DNA from: Cyclobacteriaceae bacterium
GTDB taxonomy: Bacteria; Bacteroidota; Bacteroidia; Cytophagales; Cyclobacteriaceae
Direction: 5' to 3'
Assembly: GCA_026989505.1 (NCBI GenBank)
Contig: JALSJF010000068.1
Location: 24,458-88,457 of the forward strand
DNA length: 64,000 nucleotides
Of the stretch, positions 58,723-64,000 are shown in pieces. Position numbers and translations under genes: made by a program. Position 1 is the stretch's first letter. Each line of letters opens with the position of its first letter. The notes below the pieces were generated by a model, which had not been told where the DNA came from, did not search any database, and saw only the letters and a list, made by a program, of their open reading frames with translations.

Positions 58723-59783
58723 CAACCGGCAAAGCCCTCTTTGGTGTGGAACAACCGGGTAAGTTTTTTTTCTTCATGGCCGTTTACCAGCAGCAGCAGG
58801 TAGTCTTTTTCCTCAATGGTTACTTTGCCTCCCGGGTTTTTCAGTAATATCCGGTTTTTGTCTTCGCACTTCACCATACCCACCAGCACGGCATTGCAGG
58901 CCCTTTTCAGGTCGTAAAAAGCCTTTTCGTATTCCATGCCGATGTAGGGGTTTGTCTTCAGTACCTGGTATTCTTTTATGTCGTAGAGTTCGTCATTTTC
59001 GGCTACGGCAATAATTTCTTCGTTAAAAACAGCCACATCGGGCTCAAAAATATACGAGGCCAGCAGCTTGGAGGCAATCTCGTTTTTCGACAGGGCATAG
59101 GTTACCCCGGCTGCGATAAAGGTTTGTTTAAGGTCGGCATTGTCCAGCGACACAATATATTTCAAATTATCATAGGCCTTTTTCAGGTTAAGGATATACA
59201 CCAGTTTTTCGGTGTCGTCTTCCAGGTTGATAAATACCATGGAGGATTCTTCAATGTTTACTTTTTGCAGGTGGTCGATGGTATTATAATCGGTATAAAG
59301 GGCAAACACCTTGCCCGACCCATAGTTTTCTTTGATAAAATCAATATCCGATTTCACCTTGGTCACCACAGCCACCTGTTTGTTGGCGCCAATCAGTTGG
59401 TCGGTTACCGTTTTGCCAAAAGAGTTCCAGCCAATAATTACCGCATGGTTCTTAAAACTGGTACCGTACTGGCCCAACCGTCTGTTTTCCCTGATATTGT
59501 TCATGATACTTGAGATTTGTCCGATTAAAATTGCAAAAGTCGTCAGGCTGCCGAAAAGAAACACATAGCCCACCAGCCGGCCGCCTTCGGTAGTCGGCAC
59601 ATAATCGCCATAGCCAACCGAGGTAATGGTTACCAGCGACCACCAAAAGGCATCGTGAAAGTTGGTAATACCGGCATCGGGGTTTTGCTTTTCGAGATGG
59701 ACCAGGAGGACCAACAAGGCAAAATAGATGCTTAGTGAAACCACCGCCACGAGGGCTATCCTGGAAAGGTTTACTTTCTTCAT
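58722..59783 (-). CDS. potassium channel with RCK/TrkA-N domain
   Basis: A two-helix K+ channel of 353 aa. TM1 is IALVAVVSLSIYFALLVLLV, the pore and filter are WSLVTITSVGYGDYVPTTEG near residue 55, and TM2 follows. From about 110 is the RCK gating domain with Rossmann start HAVIIGWNSFGKTVTDQLIG and AVVTKVKSDIDFIKENYGSG, then a TrkA-C-like part (from about 265, YQVLKTNPYIGMEYEKAFYD). The domain likely binds NAD(H), nucleotide or Ca2+. Translationally coupled with the phosphatase gene, so the two may work in one signalling unit. Confidence 0.93.
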   Translation of the reverse strand: MKKVNLSRIALVAVVSLSIYFALLVLLVHLEKQNPDAGITNFHDAFWWSLVTITSVGYGDYVPTTEGGRLVGYVFLFGSLTTFAILIGQISSIMNNIRENRRLGQYGTSFKNHAVIIGWNSFGKTVTDQLIGANKQVAVVTKVKSDIDFIKENYGSGKVFALYTDYNTIDHLQKVNIEESSMVFINLEDDTEKLVYILNLKKAYDNLKYIVSLDNADLKQTFIAAGVTYALSKNEIASKLLASYIFEPDVAVFNEEIIAVAENDELYDIKEYQVLKTNPYIGMEYEKAFYDLKRACNAVLVGMVKCEDKNRILLKNPGGKVTIEEKDYLLLLVNGHEEKKLTRLFHTKEGFAG

Positions 59784-60114
59784 TTTTACCGCTAAGGTTA
59801 CGGAGGCTAAAGATACTTAATTGTGCGGTTAAGTTCAATTAATTCCCCACATCTTCACAATTGACCCTGATGTTGCATATTTCGGTCTATGGGTGCCAGC
59901 TATTTCTATACAATAGAACATGTTTAAAAGCTTCAAATGGGCTGCGCTTCTCCTTCGTAGATTTACTTCGGAGAAGTAACTACGTGTGGACACCCGCCCG
60001 CTAACAGCACTTGATTCCCAACTAATGAGCGCTTAAACACATGGCGGGTCACCCTCAAACCGAAATGACGGGCATCTTTTGAGCCGAAATATGCACTGCA
60101 CTCATATTTTTATC
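59784..60114. other. intergenic boundary between core genes and AT-rich island
   Basis: 331 bp without a convincing gene. It holds a 222-bp segment flanked by 12-bp inverted repeats (see that entry) and a small hairpin, CTTCTCC (59947-59953) with GGAGAAG (59970-59976). To its right the base composition turns AT-rich. Confidence 0.5.
59874..60095. repeat. 222-bp segment with 12-bp terminal inverted repeats
   Basis: TGCATATTTCGG (59874-59885) is exactly the reverse complement of CCGAAATATGCA (60084-60095). No open frame of note lies between them and no clear target-site duplication flanks them. It resembles a small non-autonomous element (MITE-like) or a decayed insertion. A 12-bp match over this distance is unlikely by chance, but its mobility is not shown. 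Confidence 0.4.
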
Positions 60115-60846
60115 TTAACAGTGGTTAAGCTGATTTTTAAGCCTATTATTAGATATGTATAGAAATATAGTACCATAAATTAGTATGGTAATTAAATAAA
60201 CAAGCGATATGATACCCGAAGATTCATAAAATGTTCTCGTAATATGAACTGGAAATATACGAAAAAAATTCGTTCCAATTTTTGTTGTGAAATATGGATG
60301 ATTAAAGATTATTTCTGATTGAATATAAAAATACAACAATATAAATGTTCGAAATGTTTTTTTAAAAAGGGAGATTGTTAAGATGCCACCAATTCCTGCG
60401 TAGATAAGCAGGATAAATAGTTTTACAAAATTAAGGTAACCAATCAAATCAAAAATATTAAATAAGTTGAGATTAAATAATATTGATAGGAATAATAACC
60501 TGATAACTTCTACAGTCAATAAAACTAATGCAATTATTGATACTAACAACACCTTGACATAAATGTATTTGGTAACACTAAAACCATTAATAATTTGATT
60601 ACAGAAGGAACCAATATCTAGTTCTTTGCCAATTATTATAATATTAAATACGCTAAAAAAAAAGATGGAATAAACACTAAATATCGATGAAAAATAATCT
60701 GCTATTAATGAATCAGATAAAGCAAAGTTACTCTCAAAACACCCTAGTAGAAACATGAATGACGTTATAATAATATAGACTATGCCATATATAACAACAT
60801 CGGTCCTTTTCAGTTTTCTAAATTCATTAATTAAAACCCTCAACAT
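60115..60846 (-). CDS. ABC-2 type transporter permease (bacteriocin-locus ABC system)
   Basis: A 243-residue membrane subunit with six helices, for example YGIVYIIITSFMFLLGCFES near the N-terminus and YVKVLLVSIIALVLLTVEVI near residue 95. The N-terminal LRVLINEFRKLKRTDVVIY is typical of ABC-2 permeases that follow an ATPase gene. The gene is strongly AT-rich, unlike its left-hand neighbours. Seven bases overlap with the ATPase gene upstream. In bacteriocin loci such pairs often give self-protection (LanFEG-like) or help export; which one applies here is unknown. Confidence 0.82.
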   Translation of the reverse strand: MLRVLINEFRKLKRTDVVIYGIVYIIITSFMFLLGCFESNFALSDSLIADYFSSIFSVYSIFFFSVFNIIIIGKELDIGSFCNQIINGFSVTKYIYVKVLLVSIIALVLLTVEVIRLLFLSILFNLNLFNIFDLIGYLNFVKLFILLIYAGIGGILTISLFKKTFRTFILLYFYIQSEIIFNHPYFTTKIGTNFFRIFPVHITRTFYESSGIISLVYLITILIYGTIFLYISNNRLKNQLNHC

Positions 60847-61565
60847 TGCAGGTAAGCATCTTCAATAGAACCAAATTGTTTTATCAGGTTATCTTTAGCG
60901 TTATGATTAACTATTTTGCCTTCACTTAAAATAATGAAACTTGTACAGTATTTTTCGAGTTCTGATATTATATGGCTTGCAATAATAATAGTCTTGTTTT
61001 TATCTTTTAAGTTTAAAATCAACTTTCGAAAAAAGCTTATCCCCTCAATATCTAACCCACTAAATGGTTCGTCATAAATGTACAATTCTTTTTCGAGTAA
61101 TAATGATTTGGCTATATTCAATCGCTGGAGCATCCCTTTGGAATAACTTGATAATTTCTTATCAATAGGGAGGTTAAATTGATTGAGCAAATTATTAAAG
61201 TTATAATCTTCTTCGCTGTAATACCTATAAAATATTTCTAAATTCTTTTTAGCCGTGAAGTCATTAAAAAAACCAGATTTCTCTAGAACCACACTGCTTT
61301 TTTTTCTAATTTCTTTAAAATTAGTACTGCCGTGAACTTTTATTGTTCCACAAGTCCTGCTTGTTATTCCAAGTAATATTTTTAATAACGTGGTTTTACC
61401 CGAACCATTCGGGCCTAATAAACCTACTACTTGGCCCTGTCTGATTGATAAATCGACAGGACCAAGTGTAAAGGAGTTAGTATAATGTTTTATAAGTTTT
61501 TCAAATTGAATCAATGGCAATTTAGTTCGTTTTAAAGAACTACTAAAATAATTAATTTGTATCAA
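60840..61565 (-). CDS. ABC transporter ATP-binding protein (bacteriocin-locus ABC system)
   Basis: A 241-residue ATPase. Walker A is VGLLGPNGSGKTTLLKILLG near residue 48, the signature is LSSYSKGMLQRLNIAKSLL near 140, and Walker B is LYIYDEPFSGLD near 160. There is no C39 peptidase domain and no fused membrane part, so it cannot itself trim double-glycine leaders. No ATG is available: the start is TTG at 61565, overlapping the TGA of the Cys-rich gene, or TTG at 61514, which gives a cleaner ATPase N-terminus (IQFEKLIKHYTNSF). It is coupled to the permease gene. Confidence 0.86.
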   Translation of the reverse strand: MIQINYFSSSLKRTKLPLIQFEKLIKHYTNSFTLGPVDLSIRQGQVVGLLGPNGSGKTTLLKILLGITSRTCGTIKVHGSTNFKEIRKKSSVVLEKSGFFNDFTAKKNLEIFYRYYSEEDYNFNNLLNQFNLPIDKKLSSYSKGMLQRLNIAKSLLLEKELYIYDEPFSGLDIEGISFFRKLILNLKDKNKTIIIASHIISELEKYCTSFIILSEGKIVNHNAKDNLIKQFGSIEDAYLQC

Positions 61566-61822
61566 TTACAACCGTTAATAATACAATCCAAAACACGCGT
61601 AACTAAACAAGGGATAAATGAGACGTAGCATGCAATTTCTTCTAAACAGCAGTCTGCCTCTTCGAATTTTTTGCCAGCACAACCTAAAGCCCCACCCGGT
61701 TCAAAAAAGCTACCACATTCAGCTAGCCTCGTACTGCTATTTTCAGCAGGGTAAAGATAATCTAAGTTTGCAAGACGGCCATTTTGATCAAACCTTAATT
61801 TTAAAGCACCAGGATCCTCCAT
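61562..61822 (-). CDS. Cys-rich C-terminal part of a probably frameshifted protein
   Basis: An 86-residue frame with eight cysteines in its last 57 residues (AEC, LGC, DCC, EEIAC, IPC, LDC, NGC). I recognise no family. The only ATG in this frame is at 61822, but the frame stays open upstream to 61942 and reads like protein there (NKNGNGSSDEEIVGG, then TIQIELIKPEQKKIVI). It therefore looks like the continuation of the membrane-anchored frame 61911-62102, broken by one base. Its TGA overlaps the ABC ATPase start. Possible roles are immunity, a chaperone for the peptides, or a larger secreted factor. Confidence 0.55.
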   Translation of the reverse strand: MEDPGALKLRFDQNGRLANLDYLYPAENSSTRLAECGSFFEPGGALGCAGKKFEEADCCLEEIACYVSFIPCLVTRVLDCIINGCN

Positions 61823-61910
61823 TATAACAATTTTCTTTTGCTCTGGTTTAATAAGTTCTATTTGAATAGTACCGGTGTAGTACTTATTTCTCCCACCAAC
61901 TATTTCTTCA

Positions 61911-62102
61911 TCAGACGACCCATTGCCATTTTTGTTGAAAACTTAGCAGGGAATTGATTTGTTGATAACTCAGTTGACTACCCAAAGACTCGAAAATTAG
62001 AGTATCAGGCATTAATAATGCTTGACTGAAAAAAGTAATTGCCAGGATTATTAATACAAATATTGCGAAATAGAGCTTTTTATTGAAACGAGTTAAATCC
62101 AT
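61911..62102 (-). CDS. membrane-anchored N-terminal part of the same probably frameshifted protein
   Basis: A 63-residue frame: a basic N-terminus (MDLTRFNKK), one membrane helix (LYFAIFVLIILAITFFSQAL) and a short outer segment (SLGSQLSYQQINSLLS). It then reads QQKWQWVV and stops. Deleting one T from the TTTT run at 61941-61938 (minus strand) would instead give SFNKNGNGSSDEE and join the open frame that continues through 61562, for a protein of about 180 residues. A TTG 30 bases upstream is an alternative start. It has a good promoter just upstream. Confidence 0.55.
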   Translation of the reverse strand: MDLTRFNKKLYFAIFVLIILAITFFSQALLMPDTLIFESLGSQLSYQQINSLLSFQQKWQWVV

Positions 62103-62157
62103 ATATATGGTTTGTTTCTCCAATTTTTTCAATTAAATGTGATTGGAACAATACAAT

Positions 62158-62189
62158 TAAAGATATTCTGAACCTGCAAAAAAAGCAAA
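62158..62189 (-). promoter_or_regulatory. promoter of the anchored-protein/ABC transporter operon
   Basis: On the minus strand TTTG (62189-62186), 20 bases, then TATCTTTA (62165-62158), one base off the Bacteroidota consensus and correctly spaced. It lies 56 bases before ATG 62102 and just after the terminator of the peptide cassette, so the transporter genes can be expressed separately from the peptides. Confidence 0.55.
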
Positions 62190-62274
62190 CAACAAGGTGG
62201 ACAAACCCGTTCAATTTTTCTCTTGGATCAAACATTTCTTTTATTCTTAGAACTTCCCTGAAAACTGCTTCGGC

Positions 62275-62309
62275 TAAAAGTTGCCAGCTAGCATAGCTGG
62301 CAACTTTTA
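62275..62309. terminator. long perfect hairpin ending the bacteriocin-like cassette
   Basis: TAAAAGTTGCCAGCTA (62275-62290) and TAGCTGGCAACTTTTA (62294-62309) form a 16-bp perfect stem with a 3-base GCA loop, with T-rich ends in both directions. It lies 6 bases after the 57-aa gene and ends the cassette. Confidence 0.88.
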
Positions 62310-62315
62310 ATACTT

Positions 62316-62489
62316 TTACTGATAATTACTTTTACTTTTTTTAATATAATAAAACACCAATGGAGATGTTCCGCAAATTATGTAAGAAATAGCATAATAA
62401 AAACTTGGTAAATTATATTCATCGCTAAAAGTAGTTAGTATAATTACAATTGCAACTAATACTAATAACATATATATGTATTTCAACAT
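62316..62489 (-). CDS. 57-residue two-helix membrane protein, candidate immunity protein
   Basis: A small gene below usual length cut-offs. It codes for 57 residues with two hydrophobic stretches, YMLLVLVAIVIILTTF (about 6-21) and FYYAISYIICGTSPLVFYY (about 30-48), and a basic tail (IKKSKSNYQ). Its ATG is 6 bases after the stop of the double-glycine peptide at 62496, and a strong terminator follows 6 bases after its stop, so it must be cotranscribed with that peptide. This position and shape are those of bacteriocin immunity proteins. The function is inferred. Confidence 0.7.
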   Translation of the reverse strand: MLKYIYMLLVLVAIVIILTTFSDEYNLPSFYYAISYIICGTSPLVFYYIKKSKSNYQ

Positions 62490-62495
62490 AATCTG

Positions 62496-62693
62496 TTAAG
62501 TAAAAGCAGCTATACCACAACCAATTCCTATTACAGCTAAACCTACAATAGCGGTTCCACCACTTATTGCAACCAAGCCTGCATAAGATGCTAAACCTGC
62601 TACACCACCAACAATACTTGTTGCTCCACAGAATCCTTCCCAAAAACCACCTGCGGATATTGTTTCCATTTTTTGTAAATCTAATGTTTTCAT
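62496..62693 (-). CDS. double-glycine-leader bacteriocin-like peptide, cassette 1, second peptide
   Basis: A 65-residue precursor. The leader MKTLDLQKMETISAGG (16 aa) has the hydrophobic/acidic spacing and GG end recognised by C39 peptidase exporters. The mature part (49 aa) is hydrophobic and rich in Gly/Ala (for example VGGVAGLASYAGLVAISGG), with GxxxG-like spacings and two cysteines at mature positions 6 and 43. It resembles one partner of a two-peptide (class IIb) bacteriocin. It starts 20 bases after the stop of the first peptide and is followed by the 57-aa membrane protein. Confidence 0.82.
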   Translation of the reverse strand: MKTLDLQKMETISAGGFWEGFCGATSIVGGVAGLASYAGLVAISGGTAIVGLAVIGIGCGIAAFT

Positions 62694-62713
62694 AATCTTG
62701 CTACTTTAAGTTA

Positions 62714-62896
62714 TTAATAATCTGAAGGACCACATTGAGTCATCCAATAAGCAAATGCGAAAGATACAGCTATAGAAAAACCAATTGGGCCCAATACCCA
62801 ACTAGTTGCTGCTGCACCTACTACAGCACCTTCTGCTTTGGCACAATCTCTACCTGCATCTAATAATTCCATTTCCTTCAATTTTAACGTTTTCAT
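62714..62896 (-). CDS. double-glycine-type-leader bacteriocin-like peptide, cassette 1, first peptide
   Basis: A 60-residue precursor. The leader MKTLKLKEMELLDAG is nearly the same as the other leaders here, but ends in AG, not GG, before RDC. The mature part (45 aa) is hydrophobic with GPIGFSIAVSFAFAYWM and two cysteines at positions 3 and 40, which could tie the ends together. Immediately upstream is the ~150-bp segment repeated before the peptide at 63878. First gene of cassette 1. Confidence 0.8.
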   Translation of the reverse strand: MKTLKLKEMELLDAGRDCAKAEGAVVGAAATSWVLGPIGFSIAVSFAFAYWMTQCGPSDY

Positions 62897-63016
62897 GTTT
62901 TAATCATTTACGTTTAACATTGTTTTAACGGCAAAAAGATTAAAACGATAATTTCTCATGCCATGAGAAAAAGAAATATTCTTAAATAATTATATCCGCC
63001 ACCCCCGGTCAGCCCG
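62869..63016 (-). repeat. leader/promoter repeat, copy A
   Basis: Near-identical by eye to 63851-64000. It covers the first codons of the peptide leader, its upstream region, an inverted repeat GTTTTAA (62922-62928) / TTAAAAC (62940-62946), the palindrome at 62952-62970, and part of a GC-rich block. Few single-base differences and a one-base indel separate the copies. It marks the head of each peptide cassette and probably contains the promoter. Confidence 0.8.
62952..62970. promoter_or_regulatory. operator-like palindrome upstream of cassette 1
   Basis: TTTCTCATG-C-CATGAGAAA, a perfect 9-bp inverted repeat about a central C, 56 bases before the peptide ATG. In copy B (63935-63953) the same site has one mismatch. 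A dimeric regulator binding here is plausible. Confidence 0.45.
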
Positions 63017-63047
63017 GCCATATCCTGCTGGTCTAAGGGGGCCAAAC
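63002..63047. repeat. GC-rich hairpin-like block inside the AT-rich island
   Basis: CCCCC near the left end pairs with GGGGG at the right, and CAGC with GCTG inside, giving an imperfect long hairpin. The block stands out sharply against AT-rich flanks, and its left part recurs at the very end of the window. It may be a REP-like extragenic palindrome or a structured leader. Confidence 0.4.
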
Positions 63048-63185
63048 CAGTGACAAAACTTTTCAGTATAAAGATTACTAAAAATTGAATTAATACATAC
63101 AGAGAAAATAACTGAATATTTTGTTGCATTTATGCTTGTAGAAAATAAAATTAGAGTGATTTAAAAGTATTAATCACATTACAAC

Positions 63186-63395
63186 TTAATCGTCCTCATA
63201 TAATTTTAATCCGTTTTTATACACAATTAAGGATAAGCTGATTAAAATAAAGCTAGTTGCAAATAAATATGACTGAATACTATTAAACAATGTATCATAC
63301 CAAAATACAGAAAGTATATAGATAACTAATAGAAGAATTCCGTATATTCCCATTTGCTTAAAAAGACGAATAGTTTTTTTACTTGGTTTTTGCAT
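63186..63395 (-). CDS. 69-residue two-helix membrane protein, candidate immunity protein of cassette 2
   Basis: A basic N-terminus (MQKPSKKTIRLFKQMG), two hydrophobic helices (IYGILLLVIYILSVFWY and SYLFATSFILISLSLIVY), and an acidic end (LKLYEDD). It follows the two peptides of cassette 2 after a hairpin, in the same place as the 57-aa protein in cassette 1. The two small proteins share the two-helix design but little sequence, as expected of immunity proteins matched to different peptides. Function inferred. Confidence 0.65.
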   Translation of the reverse strand: MQKPSKKTIRLFKQMGIYGILLLVIYILSVFWYDTLFNSIQSYLFATSFILISLSLIVYKNGLKLYEDD

Positions 63396-63420
63396 AAAGT
63401 TCTGTTTTATTTTAATTAAA

Positions 63421-63463
63421 GGTTGTCAGTAAGTTCTTCATAAACCCAAACGAACTGACAACC
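63421..63463 (-). terminator. hairpin after the cassette 2 peptides
   Basis: GGTTGTCAGT (63421-63430) pairs with ACTGACAACC (63454-63463), a perfect 10-bp stem with a 23-base loop that can fold further (AGTTC/GAACT). T-rich sequence follows on the minus strand. It may attenuate rather than fully stop transcription into the small membrane protein. Confidence 0.6.
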
Positions 63464-63482
63464 ATATTTAATTTTGAATTAG

Positions 63483-63674
63483 CTATGAAACAGCAATACC
63501 ATATCCAGCACATGCTAAATTAGCGGCTACTAATGCGACTCCATAAGCTGGATTTATTAACCCAAAATACCAAGCAGTATCTGCAACAGCTACAACTCCA
63601 CATGCAACAGCTACAGCTTCATTTAATGTACCACCTTGAATAGCTTGCATTTTACTATTATCTATTGAATTCAT
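63483..63674 (-). CDS. double-glycine-leader bacteriocin-like peptide, cassette 2, second peptide
   Basis: A 63-residue precursor. The leader MNSIDNSKMQAIQGG (15 aa) differs in sequence from the MKTL-type leaders but keeps the spacing and GG. The mature part (48 aa) is hydrophobic and Ala/Val-rich (VACGVVAVADTAWYFGLINP), with cysteines at positions 10 and 40. It starts 12 bases after the stop of the first peptide, so both are on one transcript. Confidence 0.8.
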   Translation of the reverse strand: MNSIDNSKMQAIQGGTLNEAVAVACGVVAVADTAWYFGLINPAYGVALVAANLACAGYGIAVS

Positions 63675-63686
63675 AATATTATAATT

Positions 63687-63878
63687 TTAATCTAAATTTC
63701 CATTTGCTTCTCCGTATAATCCCACTGCACAAGCTCCGCCTAATAAGATGGCCAAAGGGAACACCCCAAAAGATGCTGCAAGAACAGCACCTCCACATAG
63801 ACCACCAACTGCGCCATCTACAACTGATGGGAGTCCTCCCTCAATCCTTTCCATTTCTTTCATTTTTAACGTTTTCAT
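63687..63878 (-). CDS. double-glycine-leader bacteriocin-like peptide, cassette 2, first peptide
   Basis: A 63-residue precursor. The leader MKTLKMKEMERIEGG (15 aa) is a close relative of the cassette 1 leader. The mature part (48 aa) is glycine-rich (DGAVGGLCGGAVLAASFG, then AILLGGACAVG) with a GxxxG spacing and cysteines at positions 13 and 35. It lies directly behind repeat copy B. It resembles the alpha or beta partner of class IIb bacteriocins. Confidence 0.82.
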   Translation of the reverse strand: MKTLKMKEMERIEGGLPSVVDGAVGGLCGGAVLAASFGVFPLAILLGGACAVGLYGEANGNLD

Positions 63879-64000
63879 GTTTTTAAAAGTTTACGTTTAA
63901 CATTGTTTTAACGGTAAAAAGATTAAAACGGCAGTTTGTCATGCCATGAGAAAAAGAAATATTCTTTAAATAATTATATTCGCCACCCCCGGTCAGCCCG
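63851..64000 (-). repeat. leader/promoter repeat, copy B (runs off the window)
   Basis: Second copy of the segment at 62869-63016, 982 bases to the right, again covering the first codons of a peptide leader and its upstream region. The window ends within the GC-rich block, so the repeat continues to the right. Confidence 0.8.

Noticed and set aside
59980..60040. Possible integron attC-like or attachment-site sequence
   Set aside because: The bases do not satisfy the RYYYAAC...GTTRRRY pattern, and no integrase of that kind is nearby; xerD at 46984 is the housekeeping recombinase.
61618..61827. Plus-strand 69-residue frame in the island
   Set aside because: Lies opposite the Cys-rich frame, with no own start context or motif.
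62956..63129. 57-residue minus-strand frame upstream of cassette 1, hydrophobic at both ends and Gly-rich in the middle
   Set aside because: It crosses the repeat. Copy B has a one-base indel and substitutions that shift the frame, so coding is not conserved; the GC-rich centre is better seen as a DNA or RNA element.
1..64000. tRNA, rRNA or CRISPR arrays
   Set aside because: None recognised by eye on either strand; short structured RNAs could still be missed without a covariance search.

Overview
The window comes from a Bacteroidota chromosome, probably of the Cytophagales type. The evidence is a set of lineage-typical genes: sprA (type IX secretion translocon), two proteins with type IX C-terminal sorting domains, DUF4837, DUF4292 and DUF2851 families, an epimerase-type threonine dehydrogenase beside kbl, and promoter-like sequences of the TTTG-N19-TAnnTTTG form. 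From 1 to about 59,800 the DNA looks moderate in GC, with densely packed core genes. From about 60,100 to the right edge it is clearly AT-rich, and this part is an accessory island.

Layout. 1-7.9 kb (all minus): sprA (cut by the window edge), ruvA, maeB. 8-17.5 kb (all minus): envelope genes (DUF4837 lipoprotein, MltD-like transglycosylase with LysM, tatA, EnvC-like protein, DUF4292 lipoprotein, TPR protein), dut, a polysaccharide flippase and an enoyl-CoA hydratase. 18-24.5 kb: two type IX cargo proteins, the divergent threonine-degradation pair tdh/kbl, a polytopic membrane protein and the NAD(P)HX repair enzyme. 24.6-32.6 kb: a surface-glycan cluster with five glycosyltransferase genes, one glycerophosphotransferase-like gene and two methyltransferases. 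32.7-59.8 kb: mixed housekeeping genes (ahcY, sucD, cdd, rnhA, marC, aroQ, xerD, pyrD, ftsK, lolA-like, pyrF, nucleoside phosphorylase), two K+ channel genes, a penicillin-acylase-family gene, a large TerB/ABC fusion and a SpoIIE-type phosphatase.

The most interesting region is 60.1-64.0 kb, all on the minus strand. It holds two tandem cassettes. Each has a repeated promoter/leader segment, two small double-glycine-leader peptides and a small two-helix membrane protein that is a candidate immunity protein. One of those membrane proteins (57 aa at 62316-62489) is below usual gene-calling size. All four mature peptides are 45-49 residues long, hydrophobic, rich in Gly/Ala, and carry exactly two cysteines. 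Downstream lie an anchored Cys-rich protein that appears split by a one-base frameshift, and a two-gene ABC transporter lacking a peptidase domain. This looks like a multi-peptide bacteriocin locus. The window ends inside a further copy of the repeat, so the processing exporter, and perhaps another cassette, may lie to the right. A 222-bp segment with 12-bp inverted ends sits at the island boundary.

Limits: no searches or alignments were run. Family names rest on recognised motifs and gene order. Domain positions are approximate.
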